Assembly: GCF_003176895.1 (NCBI RefSeq)
Contig: NZ_QGTD01000008.1
Coordinates: 186,001-250,000, forward strand
DNA length: 64,000 nucleotides
Direction of reading: 5' to 3'
From: Gracilibacillus dipsosauri
GTDB taxonomy: Bacteria; Bacillota; Bacilli; Bacillales; Amphibacillaceae
Shown here: in pieces, positions 33,083-43,035 of the stretch
How positions within the stretch are numbered: position 1 is the stretch's first letter
How the letters are laid out: every line of letters begins with the position of its first letter
The notes under the pieces: model-generated
The model's input: the letters and a program-made list of their open reading frames with translations, nothing else
What the model was told of the DNA's origin: nothing
Databases searched by the model: none
Position numbers and translations under genes: made by a program

Positions 33083-35716
33083 ATGAAACAATTATCATCT
33101 GCACAGGTTCGTAAAATGTTTTTGGATTTCTTTAAAGAAAAGGGTCATGAAATAGAACCAAGTGCCTCATTAGTACCAAAGGATGACCCAACACTACTAT
33201 GGATTAACAGTGGTGTAGCTACATTGAAAAAATACTTTGATGGACGTGTTATCCCAGAAAATCCTAGAATTACAAATGCACAAAAATCAATTAGAACAAA
33301 TGATATTACAAACGTCGGTTATACAGCGAGACATCACACCTTTTTTGAAATGCTTGGTAATTTTTCCATTGGTGATTATTTTAAAGAGGAAGCGATTGAT
33401 TTTGCGTGGGAGTTCTTAACAGGAGACAAATGGATTGGATTTGATAGTGAAAAGCTATCGGTTACAGTCCACCCCGAGGATGAAGAAGCTTACAAGCTTT
33501 GGCGAGATAAGATCGGTTTACCAGAAGAACGAATTATACGAATTGAAGAGAACTTTTGGGATATTGGGGAAGGACCAAGTGGACCAAATACGGAGATTTT
33601 TTATGATCGTGGGGAGGAATATGGCAATGATCTGAGTGATCCTGAGCTATACCCTGGTGGAGAAAATGAGCGCTATCTAGAAATTTGGAACCTTGTTTTT
33701 TCTCAATTTAACCATAACCCAGATGATAGCTACACACCTCTTCCGAAGAAAAACATTGATACCGGTATGGGACTTGAACGTTTAGTAAGTGTTATTCAAG
33801 GAACAAGAACAAATTTTGAAACAGATTTATTCTTACCGATTATACAAGCTACTGAAAAAATGGCAAACACAAAATATCAGACAAAAGCTGAATCAGATGT
33901 TGCCTTTAAAGTGATTGCAGACCATATTAGAACAGTCACTTTTGCCGTGAGTGATGGTGCACTTCCTTCTAATGAAGGTAGAGGATATGTACTAAGACGG
34001 TTATTACGTCGTGCAGTACGGTATGCGAAACAAATTGGAATTGAAAAGCCTTTTATGTTCAAACTTGTACCAACTGTAGCAACAATAATGGAAGCATTCT
34101 ATCCAGAGGTGAAGGCAAAGGAAGCCTTTATTCAAAATGTTGTTCAAACAGAGGAAGAAAGATTCCATGAAACCTTACAAGAAGGTTTACAGATTTTAAA
34201 TACCATTGTTAAACGTGAAAAAGAAGAGAATAGTAGTATATTTCCAGGGGAAGAAGTTTTCCGATTATATGATACCTATGGCTTTCCAAAAGAATTAACA
34301 GAGGAATATGTCGCTGAAGCTGGGTTTACAATAGATGAAGAAGGTTTTGAAAAAGAGATGGAAAAACAACGCGACAGAGCTCGAAATGCTAGACAAAAGG
34401 TTGATTCAATGCAGATTCAAGATGGTGTCCTAGCTAGCATAGATGCGAATAGTACGTTCATTGGATATGACCAATTACGAATTGATACGACTGTTTCAGC
34501 GATCGTGGCAGAAAAAGAAACCGTTTCTTCTATTCAGGATGGTCAAGAAGCTTATTTAATCCTAGCAGAGACGCCATTCTATGCAGAAAGTGGTGGACAA
34601 ATAGCAGATAAAGGTTTGATCTTTAGCAAAAATGGAGAGGCTGAAGTACTGGATGTCCAAAAAGCACCGAATGGACAAAATCTTCATCGGATTCTAGTGA
34701 AAAAAGGGACCGTTTCTACGAATGAACAAGTAACGGCTCGTGTAGATGAATCATCACGTCAGTTTATTATAAAGAACCATACGGCAACCCATTTATTGCA
34801 CCAAGCATTAAAGGATGTATTAGGAACACATGTTAATCAAGCGGGCTCTCTAGTCACTAGTAATCGTCTTCGCTTTGACTTTTCCCACTTTGGCGCTATA
34901 ACCGAAGAAGAAATTGTAGAAATTGAGCAGCTCGTCAATGAAAAAATATGGGCATCCATTCCAGTAATGATTAGCAATAAAAAATTAGCGGAAGCAAAAG
35001 AGATGGGTGCGATGGCATTATTTGGTGAAAAATATGGGGAGATCGTACGTGTTGTTCAAATTGGTGACTATAGTATCGAATTATGTGGTGGATGCCATGT
35101 ACAAAATTCTGCTGAGATTGGCCTATTTAAAATTGTTTCAGAATCTGGTATAGGTGCTGGAACGAGAAGAATAGAAGCTGTAACTGCCAAAAGTGCCTAC
35201 CAATTTGTTAATGGAAAGCACCAATTATTAAAAACAGTTGCTTCTAAATTGAAAACGAAGGAAGAGCAAGTTACTGAACGGATTGAACATCTATTTAAAG
35301 AAATGAAGGATCAAGCGAAGGAAATGGATTCACTCAGTAAGAAACTGTCTCAACTTGAAGCATCTTCCATTCTAGAAGATGTAAAAGAAATAAATGGAGT
35401 TAAGGTTTTAGCCAAACAAGTGGATGTCTCTGATATGAACCAGCTCCGTCAAATGGTTGATGATATGAAGCAAAAATTAAAATCTGCGATTATTTTATTA
35501 GCAACTGTTCAAAATAATAAGGTTCAATTAGCTGCAGGGGTGACCAAAGATTTAGTCCAACAATATCACGCTGGTAATCTAATCAAAGAAACGGCTAAAA
35601 TATGTGGTGGCGGCGGTGGTGGCCGTCCAGATATGGCACAAGCTGGTGGAAAAGACCCAAGCAAGATTCAAGAAGCATTACAATATGTAGAAAAATATGC
35701 AGAAAAGAAAGGCTAA
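33083..35716 (+). CDS. alaS: Alanyl-tRNA synthetase
   Basis: AlaRS charges and edits tRNA-Ala. The 877-residue protein has the class II catalytic core ([49 protein letters not shown]), the editing domain with zinc-binding [11 protein letters not shown] and CGGCHV, and the C-terminal C-Ala domain with the glycine run and [11 protein letters not shown] chose the ATG at 33083 because GGAGGT lies just before it; the longer ORF starts inside the T-box terminator. Confidence 0.98.
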   Translation: MKQLSSAQVRKMFLDFFKEKGHEIEPSASLVPKDDPTLLWINSGVATLKKYFDGRVIPENPRITNAQKSIRTNDITNVGYTARHHTFFEMLGNFSIGDYFKEEAIDFAWEFLTGDKWIGFDSEKLSVTVHPEDEEAYKLWRDKIGLPEERIIRIEENFWDIGEGPSGPNTEIFYDRGEEYGNDLSDPELYPGGENERYLEIWNLVFSQFNHNPDDSYTPLPKKNIDTGMGLERLVSVIQGTRTNFETDLFLPIIQATEKMANTKYQTKAESDVAFKVIADHIRTVTFAVSDGALPSNEGRGYVLRRLLRRAVRYAKQIGIEKPFMFKLVPTVATIMEAFYPEVKAKEAFIQNVVQTEEERFHETLQEGLQILNTIVKREKEENSSIFPGEEVFRLYDTYGFPKELTEEYVAEAGFTIDEEGFEKEMEKQRDRARNARQKVDSMQIQDGVLASIDANSTFIGYDQLRIDTTVSAIVAEKETVSSIQDGQEAYLILAETPFYAESGGQIADKGLIFSKNGEAEVLDVQKAPNGQNLHRILVKKGTVSTNEQVTARVDESSRQFIIKNHTATHLLHQALKDVLGTHVNQAGSLVTSNRLRFDFSHFGAITEEEIVEIEQLVNEKIWASIPVMISNKKLAEAKEMGAMALFGEKYGEIVRVVQIGDYSIELCGGCHVQNSAEIGLFKIVSESGIGAGTRRIEAVTAKSAYQFVNGKHQLLKTVASKLKTKEEQVTERIEHLFKEMKDQAKEMDSLSKKLSQLEASSILEDVKEINGVKVLAKQVDVSDMNQLRQMVDDMKQKLKSAIILLATVQNNKVQLAAGVTKDLVQQYHAGNLIKETAKICGGGGGGRPDMAQAGGKDPSKIQEALQYVEKYAEKKG

Positions 35717-35718
35717 GT

Positions 35719-35748
35719 TTGGTAATTTTCTATTATAAAAGGTATAAT
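35719..35748 (+). promoter_or_regulatory. Promoter of ireB-ruvX-DUF1292
   Basis: TTGGTA at 35719-35724 and TATAAT at 35743-35748 with an 18-bp spacer, immediately after the alaS stop. Confidence 0.6.
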
Positions 35749-35791
35749 AGGGACACAATAGAGTAAATTAGTATCGTTTGGGGGTGCTTCC

Positions 35792-36061
35792 ATGGATGGA
35801 ATGGATAAAACAATGAAATTTAATTTTGCTGAAGAACCCGTTGAGAAGGATGTTAGCGAAGTACTTTTATTAGTACATGAAGCATTAGAGGAAAAAGGTT
35901 ATCATCCAATAAATCAAATTGTTGGTTATTTACTATCAGGTGATCCAGCATATATTCCCCGTCATAAGGATGCACGAAATTTGATTAGGAGAATTGAGCG
36001 TGATGAAATATTGGAAGAATTAGTCCAATATTATATTAGCTCGAATAAGCATAATGGGTAA
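35792..36061 (+). CDS. IreB family regulatory phosphoprotein (YrzL)
   Basis: The 89-residue protein begins [12 protein letters not shown] and has the conserved [38 protein letters not shown] region of the UPF0297/IreB family. In Enterococcus, IreB is phosphorylated on N-terminal threonines by the PASTA kinase IreK and lowers cephalosporin resistance; Thr7 is the visible candidate here. Its end overlaps ruvX by 8 bp. Confidence 0.92.
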   Translation: MDGMDKTMKFNFAEEPVEKDVSEVLLLVHEALEEKGYHPINQIVGYLLSGDPAYIPRHKDARNLIRRIERDEILEELVQYYISSNKHNG

Positions 36062-36470
36062 AATTCTAGGGTTAGATGTGGGCTCGAAAACAGTAGGAGT
36101 CGCAATAAGCGATGGTTTGGGCTGGACAGCTCAAGGCTTAACGACCCTACAGTGGCAAGAACCTGTTTTCGAGTCTGTAAAAAGCGAATTAGCTACAATT
36201 ATTCAAGATCATGAAGTAGAAAAGGTTGTCATTGGTTTACCCAAAAACATGAATGGCACAATTGGTCCTCGAGGTGAGGCATCACAAGAGTTCGCCAAAT
36301 TTGTCGAAAACCATTTTTCACTGCCGGCTATATTATGGGACGAACGTCTTACAACCATGGCGGCGGAAAAAGTTCTACTTGAAGCAGATATTAGTCGGAA
36401 AAAGCGCAAGAAGGTCATCGACAAAATGGCTGCAGTAATGATATTACAAGGTTATTTAGATAGTAAGTAA
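36054..36470 (+). CDS. ruvX: YqgF/RuvX-type Holliday junction resolvase-like nuclease
   Basis: The 138-residue RNase H-fold protein starts [20 protein letters not shown] with the catalytic Asp8, and also has [11 protein letters not shown], the [11 protein letters not shown] segment and [18 protein letters not shown] carrying the last acidic residue. The family is implicated in junction resolution and in processing the 16S rRNA 5' end. The start overlaps ireB. Confidence 0.94.
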   Translation: MGKILGLDVGSKTVGVAISDGLGWTAQGLTTLQWQEPVFESVKSELATIIQDHEVEKVVIGLPKNMNGTIGPRGEASQEFAKFVENHFSLPAILWDERLTTMAAEKVLLEADISRKKRKKVIDKMAAVMILQGYLDSK

Positions 36471-36487
36471 AAAAGGAGGTCATTTGA

Positions 36488-36775
36488 GTGCCACTAGAAG
36501 AAAAGGAACGTATCATTATTCCTGACGAAAATGGTGAAGAACATTTATTCGAAGTGCTTTTTACATTTGATGTGGATGAAACCGCACAATCTTATGTAGC
36601 AGTAGTACCTGCTGAACAAAAAGAAGATGAAGAGGTAGAAGTATTTGCCTTTCGTTATGAAGAAAAACAAAATGACGATGACTTAGCACTTTATCACATT
36701 GAATCAGATGAAGAGTGGGATATGGTAGAAGAAGTGCTCAATACCATTGCAGAAAATGAAGATTTACAAGAATAG
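36488..36775 (+). CDS. DUF1292 family protein (YrzB)
   Basis: A very acidic 95-residue soluble protein with the DUF1292 pattern: IIPDENGEEHLFEVLFTFDVDE, VAVVPAEQ, VFAFRYEE and the C-terminal DEEWDMVEEVLNTI. Function unknown. Third gene of the ireB-ruvX operon, with AAGGAGG before the GTG start. Confidence 0.93.
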   Translation: MPLEEKERIIIPDENGEEHLFEVLFTFDVDETAQSYVAVVPAEQKEDEEVEVFAFRYEEKQNDDDLALYHIESDEEWDMVEEVLNTIAENEDLQE

Positions 36776-36777
36776 TG

Positions 36778-36812
36778 AAAGCTGGCTAGTGTCATCTAGC
36801 CAGCTTTTTTAT
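36778..36812 (+). terminator. Terminator after the DUF1292 gene
   Basis: GCTGGCTAG and CTAGCCAGC form a perfect 9-bp stem with a 6-nt loop, followed by TTTTTT. Confidence 0.9.
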
Positions 36813-37046
36813 ACGTAAAGTATAAATTTTTTTTGCAGGAAGTAAAGCGATGAAGCAAAAATTTTGATGTCCAAAGTATCCGAATGGAATTTTTAGAGGA
36901 AATACCATTGAAGCTATTGTAAACCAGATACGTGTGTAAATGAGTAAAAGAATTAAAAATTTACTAATACTCCCAAATTTCGATAGGTTCAGTTTTCCTT
37001 TGCTGAATTTTGTAGTATAATATATCGGGTGAGAGGGGGATTCCTT

Positions 37047-38201
37047 ATGGGGAAAGAGACCGATGAAACCAATCTAAAGAAAAATAACAAACCTACATAT
37101 AAAGAAATTGCTCAACAGCGAGGGAAAGAAGCTAGTGTGGCGAGAAAGATATTCTTGATCATTTTTCTTGTACTATTATTCATCATTATTGTAGGTGGAT
37201 TTCTAGGATATAAATATGTCAAAAATGGCCTGACACCTGTTGATCCTAGTAATAAGGAAACGATAAATGTTACGATTCCACTCGGGTCAAGCACCTCCAA
37301 TATTGCTTCCATCTTAGAAGAGAATGGGATTATTGCTAATAGCTTAATCTACCGATTCTATGTCAAATTTAACAATGCCTCTGACTTTCAAGCTGGTGAT
37401 TATGCATTATCACCTTCGATGACATTAGAGGAGGTTACAGAGGAGCTTCAAACAGGTTCTGTTACCCAGGCAGGAGCCGTACGTGTCACCATACCTGAAG
37501 GACGTAACATAGAGGAAATAGCGGAGACTTATGAAAAAACAGCAAAGATAGATAAAGACGCCTTTTTAGAAAAGATGTCAGATAAAGCTTATATACAAGA
37601 GCTAATAAAACAGTATCCTGATATTTTGACAGAAGATATTTTGCAAGAGGATATTCGTTACCCGCTAGAGGGATATTTGTTTCCGGCAACTTATCAGTTT
37701 GCCGAAGAGAAACCAAGTATTGAAAAAGTGGTTACAAGCATGCTGAATAAGACGAAAGAGGTATTTATGCCTTACCTAGAACAGATTAAAGGCATGGAGC
37801 AATTTAATATGCACGATATTTTCACTTTTGCATCATTAGTAGAGGAAGAGGCACCAAACAATGAGGATCGTCGACTCATTTCTGGAGTTTTTTATAATCG
37901 AATAGATGAAGGCATGCGACTCCAAACAGATCCAACGGTAATTTATGCACATGGTGAACATATTTCAAGATTAACGTATGATCACTACGAGATTGAATCA
38001 CCCTATAATACGTATACAGTAACAGGCTTACCGATTGGTCCTATTGCTAATTTCGGTGTTAGCTCTCTACAAGCTGTCTTAGAGCCACAAGACTCCAATT
38101 ATTTATATTTCTTGGCAGATCAAGAAGGAAATGTACATTATTCTACAACCTATGAGGAACATCAGACACTAGAAGAAAAATATATTCACTCACAAGATTA
38201 A
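37047..38201 (+). CDS. mltG: Endolytic peptidoglycan transglycosylase MltG
   Basis: MltG cuts nascent glycan strands at the membrane and influences strand length. The 384-residue protein has a cytoplasmic N-terminus, one membrane helix (about 35-57), a LysM-like region (VTIPLGSSTSNIASILEENGII) and the YceG catalytic domain with FASLVEEEAP (catalytic Glu), LQTDPTVIYAHG and SPYNTYTVTGLPIGPI. The ATG at 37047 follows GAGGGGG; the GTG at 37029 is within the upstream region and less likely. Confidence 0.94.
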   Translation: MGKETDETNLKKNNKPTYKEIAQQRGKEASVARKIFLIIFLVLLFIIIVGGFLGYKYVKNGLTPVDPSNKETINVTIPLGSSTSNIASILEENGIIANSLIYRFYVKFNNASDFQAGDYALSPSMTLEEVTEELQTGSVTQAGAVRVTIPEGRNIEEIAETYEKTAKIDKDAFLEKMSDKAYIQELIKQYPDILTEDILQEDIRYPLEGYLFPATYQFAEEKPSIEKVVTSMLNKTKEVFMPYLEQIKGMEQFNMHDIFTFASLVEEEAPNNEDRRLISGVFYNRIDEGMRLQTDPTVIYAHGEHISRLTYDHYEIESPYNTYTVTGLPIGPIANFGVSSLQAVLEPQDSNYLYFLADQEGNVHYSTTYEEHQTLEEKYIHSQD

Positions 38202-38212
38202 ACGTGGATGGA

Positions 38213-38241
38213 AGCAGGGGAGAACATTATCCCTGCTTTTC
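38213..38241 (+). terminator. Terminator after mltG
   Basis: AAGCAGGG and CCCTGCTT form an 8-bp stem with a loop of about 11 nt, followed by TTTC. Confidence 0.7.
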
Positions 38242-38287
38242 CATTGCAAACTCTACTATACAATATCGCTCGGGGAGGAGCCTATAA

Positions 38288-38941
38288 GTGATTCAACCAG
38301 TCATTACCGATTATTTAAAAGGCTTAAAAAAGGACAAGCCAGAATGGACAACAATATTGGAATTAGAAGCCCAAAATGACCATGTTCCTATAATGGACCA
38401 AATTAGCATGGATTTTCTAGTTCAACTACTTCGTATAAAAAATGCCAAAAAGATATTAGAGATTGGTACAGCGATTGGTTATTCTGCATTACAAATGAGT
38501 CAAGTCTCAAATGAAATACAGGTTGTTACGGTCGAAAGAGATGTAAACATGTTTGAGCGTGCATTGTCAAACATAGAAAAATTAAAGAAACAAAAGCAGA
38601 TCCATCCGATTTTTGGGGATGCTTTAAAAGTACAACAAGAAGTGGAAGAAAGAGCGCCATATGATCTTCTTTTTATTGATGCCGCTAAAGGACAATATCA
38701 GAAGTTTTTTGAACTATATGAGCCAATGCTTAAAGAGGATGGTTTAATTGTTACCGATAATGTGCTATTTCGTGGACTTGTCGCAGATAGTACAGATGCC
38801 TCGAAAAGATTACAAAAGCTTTCGGAGAAAATTGATCAATATAATCAATGGCTAATCCATCATCCAGATTACGTAACCACGATCGTACCTATTGGAGATG
38901 GAGTGGCCTTAAGTGTACCAAAACGGAACATAGGAGTGTAA
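38288..38941 (+). CDS. trmR: SAM-dependent O-methyltransferase, TrmR-like (YrrM)
   Basis: The 217-residue Rossmann methyltransferase of the caffeoyl-CoA OMT-like family has the SAM motif [15 protein letters not shown] (about 58-72), the acidic VTVERD, and [15 protein letters not shown] (metal-binding region), then VTDNVLFRG. Its B. subtilis counterpart TrmR methylates 5-hydroxyuridine at tRNA position 34. The GTG start follows GGGGAGG. The U32 peptidase genes that follow yrrM in B. subtilis are absent here; udk comes next. Confidence 0.88.
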   Translation: MIQPVITDYLKGLKKDKPEWTTILELEAQNDHVPIMDQISMDFLVQLLRIKNAKKILEIGTAIGYSALQMSQVSNEIQVVTVERDVNMFERALSNIEKLKKQKQIHPIFGDALKVQQEVEERAPYDLLFIDAAKGQYQKFFELYEPMLKEDGLIVTDNVLFRGLVADSTDASKRLQKLSEKIDQYNQWLIHHPDYVTTIVPIGDGVALSVPKRNIGV

Positions 38942-38946
38942 ACAAC

Positions 38947-39576
38947 ATGGAAAGAAAGAAGCCCGTTATTATTGGTGTTGCAGGGGGCTCCGGCTCCGGA
39001 AAAACCTCTGTTACAAAATCCATTCAAAATCGTTTTATCGATCAATCTGTTCTTGTTATTGAGCAAGACTTTTACTATAAAGATCAGTCGCATATGGAAT
39101 TGGAAGAGAGGTTACAAACAAATTATGACCATCCATTAGCATTTGATCATGACCTACTAATTGAACATATCCAAGCACTGGTGAATCATCAACCAATCGA
39201 TAAACCAATTTACGATTATAAGCTTCACACAAGGTCTGACGAAACGGAAAAGGTTGAACCAAAGGATGTTATCATAATTGAAGGTATTTTAATATTAGAT
39301 GATCCCAGATTAGTCGATTTGATGGATATTAAAGTATTTGTCGATACAGATGCGGATTTACGTATTATCCGTCGTCTATTACGCGATATTAATGAGAGAG
39401 GCCGCTCTATTGATTCCGTCATTCATCAATATTTAGAAACCGTAAGGCCTGCACACTTGCAGTTTATTGAGCCGACTAAACGCTATGCAGATATTATTAT
39501 TCCTGAAGGCGGCCAGAACATGGTTGCGATTGACTTATTAGCTACAAAAGTAGAGACGATTTTAGCCAAAAAATAA
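38947..39576 (+). CDS. udk: Uridine kinase
   Basis: Udk phosphorylates uridine and cytidine in pyrimidine salvage. The 210-residue P-loop kinase has Walker [13 protein letters not shown] (about 10-21), the EQDFYYKD and YDHPLAFD segments, IIEGILIL and the lid [13 protein letters not shown]. The ATG at 38947 follows AGGAGTG 5 bp after trmR. A longer ORF from 38848 inside trmR is rejected. Confidence 0.97.
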   Translation: MERKKPVIIGVAGGSGSGKTSVTKSIQNRFIDQSVLVIEQDFYYKDQSHMELEERLQTNYDHPLAFDHDLLIEHIQALVNHQPIDKPIYDYKLHTRSDETEKVEPKDVIIIEGILILDDPRLVDLMDIKVFVDTDADLRIIRRLLRDINERGRSIDSVIHQYLETVRPAHLQFIEPTKRYADIIIPEGGQNMVAIDLLATKVETILAKK

Positions 39577-39689
39577 TTTTAGATCCGTCAATAATAGAAA
39601 ACTATTGAAAAATAATCCGAAATCTGCCATAGTAGTGGTTAGTATAATATTTTATCACGATGAGCAACTCTCAGTTAGCTTCAAAAGAT

Positions 39690-39718
39690 GCCACAAATAT
39701 CTTTATTTGTGGTATAAT
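39690..39718 (+). promoter_or_regulatory. Extended -10 promoter with overlapping palindrome upstream of greA
   Basis: TATAAT at 39713-39718 is preceded by TGG (extended -10). Directly in front lies CCACAAATA-TCTT-TATTTGTGG (39691-39712), a perfect 9-bp inverted repeat covering the -35 position, where no good -35 exists. This looks like an operator or an RNA-independent regulatory site. The leader to greA is about 170 nt, within a 317-nt gap (39577-39893) holding no other gene. Confidence 0.5.
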
Positions 39719-39893
39719 CTTTATTTACATGATACTACCAGCTAAAAGGATGTCTCGAAGTATAGCACCATTTACATACCAAACGAATTTCTGAGCTGTA
39801 AAAAATGGTGATAAATAAATGAATTTTTCATACAAATAAAGAGATATTCTCACAATCAATCAGTTAGTAATTGGAATGAAGGAGTGTAGGAAC

Positions 39894-40370
39894 ATGCCAG
39901 AAGAAAAAAGCTATTATATGACAGACGAAGGAAAAGTAAAATTAGAACAAGAACTGGAATATTTAAAAACAGAAAGAAGACAAGAAGTTGTAGAAAGAAT
40001 TAAAATTGCAAGAGGATTTGGAGATCTCTCAGAGAATTCGGAATATGATGCGGCTAAGGATGAACAAGCATTTGTTGAATCACGTATCGCACAAATTGAG
40101 AATATGATCCGTAATGCTGTAATTATTGAAAATGATACCGATAATCCTGATATAGTTTCCCTTGGAAAAACCGTTACCTTTCAAGAACTGCCAGATGGTG
40201 AAGAGGAGAGCTACACCATTGTCGGAAGTGCCGAGGCAGATCCTTTTGAAGGAAAGATATCCAATGATTCACCAATAGCCAAAAGTCTTTTAGGACATTC
40301 TATTGGAGAGGAATTGACCGTACCTACACCAGCTGGTGACATGCAAGTGAAAATCTTAAATGTAGAATAA
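39894..40370 (+). CDS. greA: Transcription elongation factor GreA
   Basis: GreA rescues backtracked RNA polymerase by stimulating transcript cleavage. The 158-residue protein has the N-terminal antiparallel coiled coil ([47 protein letters not shown]), with the acidic tip in [10 protein letters not shown], and the C-terminal FKBP-like domain ([25 protein letters not shown]). I chose the ATG at 39894, 9 bp after AAGGAG, over the ATG at 39876. Confidence 0.97.
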   Translation: MPEEKSYYMTDEGKVKLEQELEYLKTERRQEVVERIKIARGFGDLSENSEYDAAKDEQAFVESRIAQIENMIRNAVIIENDTDNPDIVSLGKTVTFQELPDGEEESYTIVGSAEADPFEGKISNDSPIAKSLLGHSIGEELTVPTPAGDMQVKILNVE

Positions 40371-40373
40371 ATA

Positions 40374-40405
40374 AAATGGATACCCTTTAAGTGGGTATCC
40401 ATTTC
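40374..40405. terminator. Terminator after greA
   Basis: AAATGGATACCC and GGGTATCCATTT form a perfect 12-bp stem with a short loop followed by CTATT. It also lies just past the convergent small gene at 40425. Confidence 0.85.
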
Positions 40406-40424
40406 TATTATGTATATTCTGCAT

Positions 40425-40679
40425 TTACATATTTAAATGAACGGATGATGGACATGTTACTTCATGAAAAGGGAAGGTGGTTTTCAGTCTTTCTTCAATG
40501 AACCCCTCTTTGTTTGTTTCTAAAATAAACTGAAAGATAATTTCTTCTGATATGGAGTGAAATTCTAGCGTAATACCATTGAAAAAATAGATACATAATA
40601 ACTTTTTTTCTTTGTCATAGCTAATGGAGTCAAAGGAATTTAATTCCCATAATTGACGATTAAAAGTTGTAGTTTTCAT
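40425..40679 (-). CDS. Small KTSC-like domain protein
   Basis: The 84-residue protein has a pattern close to the KTSC domain: FDSISYDKEKKLLCIYFFNGITLEFHSISEEIIFQFI, then KEGFIEERLKTTFPF. KTSC proteins are small and uncharacterised. The ATG at 40679 lies 8 bp after AGGAG; the GTG at 40688 overlaps that site. Family assignment is by eye and tentative. Confidence 0.55.
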   Translation of the reverse strand: MKTTTFNRQLWELNSFDSISYDKEKKLLCIYFFNGITLEFHSISEEIIFQFILETNKEGFIEERLKTTFPFHEVTCPSSVHLNM

Positions 40680-40797
40680 CAAAATCACACTCCTAACCCT
40701 TTCTTAATATAATATATTCCATATTTATGGACAAAATCCTGCTCATATGACAAAAAAAGAAAAAATTCGTTACAAATAACCTCAGAGGAGCCATATT

Positions 40798-41105
40798 TAA
40801 TTACAACCACCACGCTGAGTGTTAAATATACTATGAATAGTGTCTACCGATTTTTTACTTCTATTAATTACTACACCCTCTTTCATATCATTATTTCTAT
40901 AACTAACTGTTTCTCCATATACTTATTTATCGTCTTTTTCATTGTACACATCATTGTTTTCTTCTGATAAAAATGTCAAATCCTCATGATTTAGTTTTAA
41001 AGGAAAGTCAAATTCAGAATAAGCCATTACTACTCTTTTTAAAGGTGCTACTTCACTTTTGACGAAAACGCCATTCATAGAAGAACCTCCTTGGATTGTA
41101 TAATT
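40798..41105 (-). pseudogene. Remnant of an amidinotransferase/arginine deiminase-like gene
   Basis: The minus-strand ORF from 41108 to 40923 (best start ATG 41078 after AGGAGG) encodes FVKSEVAPLKRVVMAYSEFDFPLKL and EDLTFLSEEN. These match the start of amidinotransferase-superfamily proteins, which are normally 300 residues or more; here a stop comes after about 50. A further 41 in-frame codons follow the stop to 40798, ending QRGGCN. I read it as a gene with a large deletion and a nonsense codon. The C-terminal part is not recognised. Confidence 0.5.
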
Positions 41106-41264
41106 CATATTTTAAATACTAAAGGGTAAAGTAACAATATAGTTAACCTAGATGCTTTAAATATAATTAATATATCTTTTTATTCATAATAAATAAGTTT
41201 CCCCTTATAGACAGTGGATATCCAAGTGTGTTTTGGCTGGATGTTTTAAAATGGGCATGTTAAA

Positions 41265-41470
41265 AGAATGTAAAAACCAGCTTTCAAGCTGGTGAGTTGC
41301 ATCCCTACAGGGGATTGTTGATCTTTTTAAGAAAATGCAATGGAAAGACTTATACCAAGATAAATGTTTAATAATGAGATTTATGGGTATATGTTTATTG
41401 ATATTTTCCAATATCTCTTTAAACAAAAGAGAATCAAGGGTTATGAACCTTCCTTGATTCTCTTTTGTTT
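41265..41470 (+). ncRNA. Candidate structured RNA with strong terminator
   Basis: No convincing ORF lies between 41110 and 41574. Three hairpins occur in series: ACCAGCTT-TC-AAGCTGGT (41276-41293), ATCCC-TACAG-GGGAT (about 41300-41314) and a perfect 18-bp terminator stem, AACAAAAGAGAATCAAGG (41422-41439) with CCTTGATTCTCTTTTGTT (41452-41469). greA already has its own terminator, so this one serves some other transcript, perhaps a leader of the downstream VanZ-RDD gene or an independent RNA. No clear promoter was found; a decayed gene is an alternative. Confidence 0.4.
41422..41470 (+). terminator. 18-bp perfect-stem terminator upstream of the VanZ-RDD gene
   Basis: The perfectly complementary 18-bp arms at 41422-41439 and 41452-41469 have a 12-nt loop and end in TTTTGTTTG. 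Could attenuate transcription entering the next gene at 41575. Confidence 0.8.
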
Positions 41471-41574
41471 GTCAATTAAGTTTAACAATGTTAGGGCGCC
41501 TTTTTAGAATTTCCTTATCCTTATTCAAAAAAGATCAAATAAGCTCAGTATTCATTTATCAAAGAGGTGTACAC

Positions 41575-42720
41575 ATGTCAACATATATCATACCAATACA
41601 AACAGCATTTCTTATATTTCTCTTGTTATCCATATTCCTTACTATCCCTTGGCTGATCTATGTTTATCGAAAATTTGGTTACTTAAGTATTTGGGCTTCA
41701 ATTGTTGCCTTTTCGTTTGTTTTTTATATGTTATCTGCTTTGTTTTTGGTGCTCTTACCTTTACCAGATACCCGAGATACGTGTGCAATGCAAACCACTG
41801 ATACAGTACATTATTCACTTATTCCGTTTTACTTTATAGCGGATATCATCATGAGTAGTGAAATTGTTTGGACGCAACCATCAACCTATGCTCACGTATT
41901 GAAGCAGAGCGCATTTTTGCAAGCAGCATTCAATGTCCTATTGTTACTGCCATTTGGAGTCTATCTAAGGTACTTTTTACAGAAGAAACAATACTGGAAG
42001 CGCGCATTAGGTTTAGGATTTATCTTGTCACTTTTTTATGAGATTACCCAAGTAACTGGAATTTACGGAATTTACAATTGTTCTTATCGCATATTTGATG
42101 TAGATGATCTTATCCTAAATAGTACTGGTGCATTATTAGGTTTCCTTATTGCTCCAGTTATACTTGCTTTATTTCCTTCACGAATGAGCCTTTTAGTTAA
42201 AGCGGATCAAAAACTCAATAGTCAAGTTGTACCGCCACTTTCGCAATTGTTAGCTGTATTCATAGATTATCTATTAATTCTACTCAGTTGGAATTTGACA
42301 ATAGGGCTTTTTACATCCAATGAATTGATTGAATTGATTTATAAAACAGCAGGATTTATTATATTTTACTTTGGTTTACCTCTTTTATGGGGTGGAAAAA
42401 CAGTAGGAACGAATATTATGCGATTTAAACTTACCGATTTAGATGGCAATGTACCTAAATGGCAGCTTATGTTTAATAGACTATTTTCACTTTATTTACC
42501 ATGGGTGACATCAGCATTTATTAATGTATTAGATGGCATGGAAATTGATATGGACTCACATCTATATGCTTACCATATCTTGATCACTGTGGCTGTATTT
42601 GTATTCTTCAGTATATTGTGGGGAGTTTTATTTATTCATGCTATTTTCGTCATTTTCAAAAAAGGGAAACGAACCTTCTATTTCGATCACGCATCGAATA
42701 TAATACCGAGGAAAAAATAA
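41575..42720 (+). CDS. VanZ-like / RDD domain membrane protein
   Basis: The 381-residue membrane protein fuses an N-terminal VanZ-like domain (about helices 1-6; LPLPDTRDTCAMQTT, NVLLLLPFGVYLRYF, SLFYEITQVTGIYG, FDVDDLILNSTGALLGF) to a C-terminal RDD domain (VVPPLSQLLAVFIDYLLILL and GKTVGTNIMRFKLTDLDGN). VanZ itself gives low-level teicoplanin resistance by an unknown mechanism; function here is open. The ATG at 41575 follows AGAGGTG. It is within the accessory block between greA and yrrS. Confidence 0.85.
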   Translation: MSTYIIPIQTAFLIFLLLSIFLTIPWLIYVYRKFGYLSIWASIVAFSFVFYMLSALFLVLLPLPDTRDTCAMQTTDTVHYSLIPFYFIADIIMSSEIVWTQPSTYAHVLKQSAFLQAAFNVLLLLPFGVYLRYFLQKKQYWKRALGLGFILSLFYEITQVTGIYGIYNCSYRIFDVDDLILNSTGALLGFLIAPVILALFPSRMSLLVKADQKLNSQVVPPLSQLLAVFIDYLLILLSWNLTIGLFTSNELIELIYKTAGFIIFYFGLPLLWGGKTVGTNIMRFKLTDLDGNVPKWQLMFNRLFSLYLPWVTSAFINVLDGMEIDMDSHLYAYHILITVAVFVFFSILWGVLFIHAIFVIFKKGKRTFYFDHASNIIPRKK

Positions 42721-42733
42721 AGTTATGAAGTAA

Positions 42734-42963
42734 ACTGAGAAAATGTCCTGACCAATGATTCACTGTTTGCCTCGAAGCGAACCGAGACCATTGTAGTAGA
42801 TTATAAAGGGGTAGAAGTTGTATCACATAAACATTGATTGTTAAGATGATCAAGTAATTGAGTCAACAAAGGTAAACTTTGAAAAAACAGCCCCTGACCA
42901 AATTGTAGAATTAACAGGTGCTATAATAGAAGGAAGTACTAGCAATGGTGTCCATAGAAGGAG
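42734..42963 (+). pseudogene. Decayed coding fragment, unknown
   Basis: Two adjoining open stretches in different frames read like one protein: ENVLTNDSLFASKRTETIVV and DYKGVEVVSHKH up to a stop at about 42833, then DDQVIESTKVNFEKTAPDQI and VELTGAII from about 42846 to a stop near 42963. No start or ribosome site is present. I do not recognise the family. The remaining gap to 43298 holds two terminator-like hairpins and a phased-repeat promoter. Confidence 0.3.
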
Positions 42964-43035
42964 ATGAATTGTATGAGAATAAACAGTTTTGTAATGAAAT
43001 AAAGAGGTATATATTTGGTAATCGACATGCTACAG

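Noticed and set aside
41205-41426. Minus-strand 73-codon ORF upstream of the VanZ-RDD gene
   Set aside because: No ribosome site or recognisable domain; it overlaps the hairpins and terminator of the candidate RNA.
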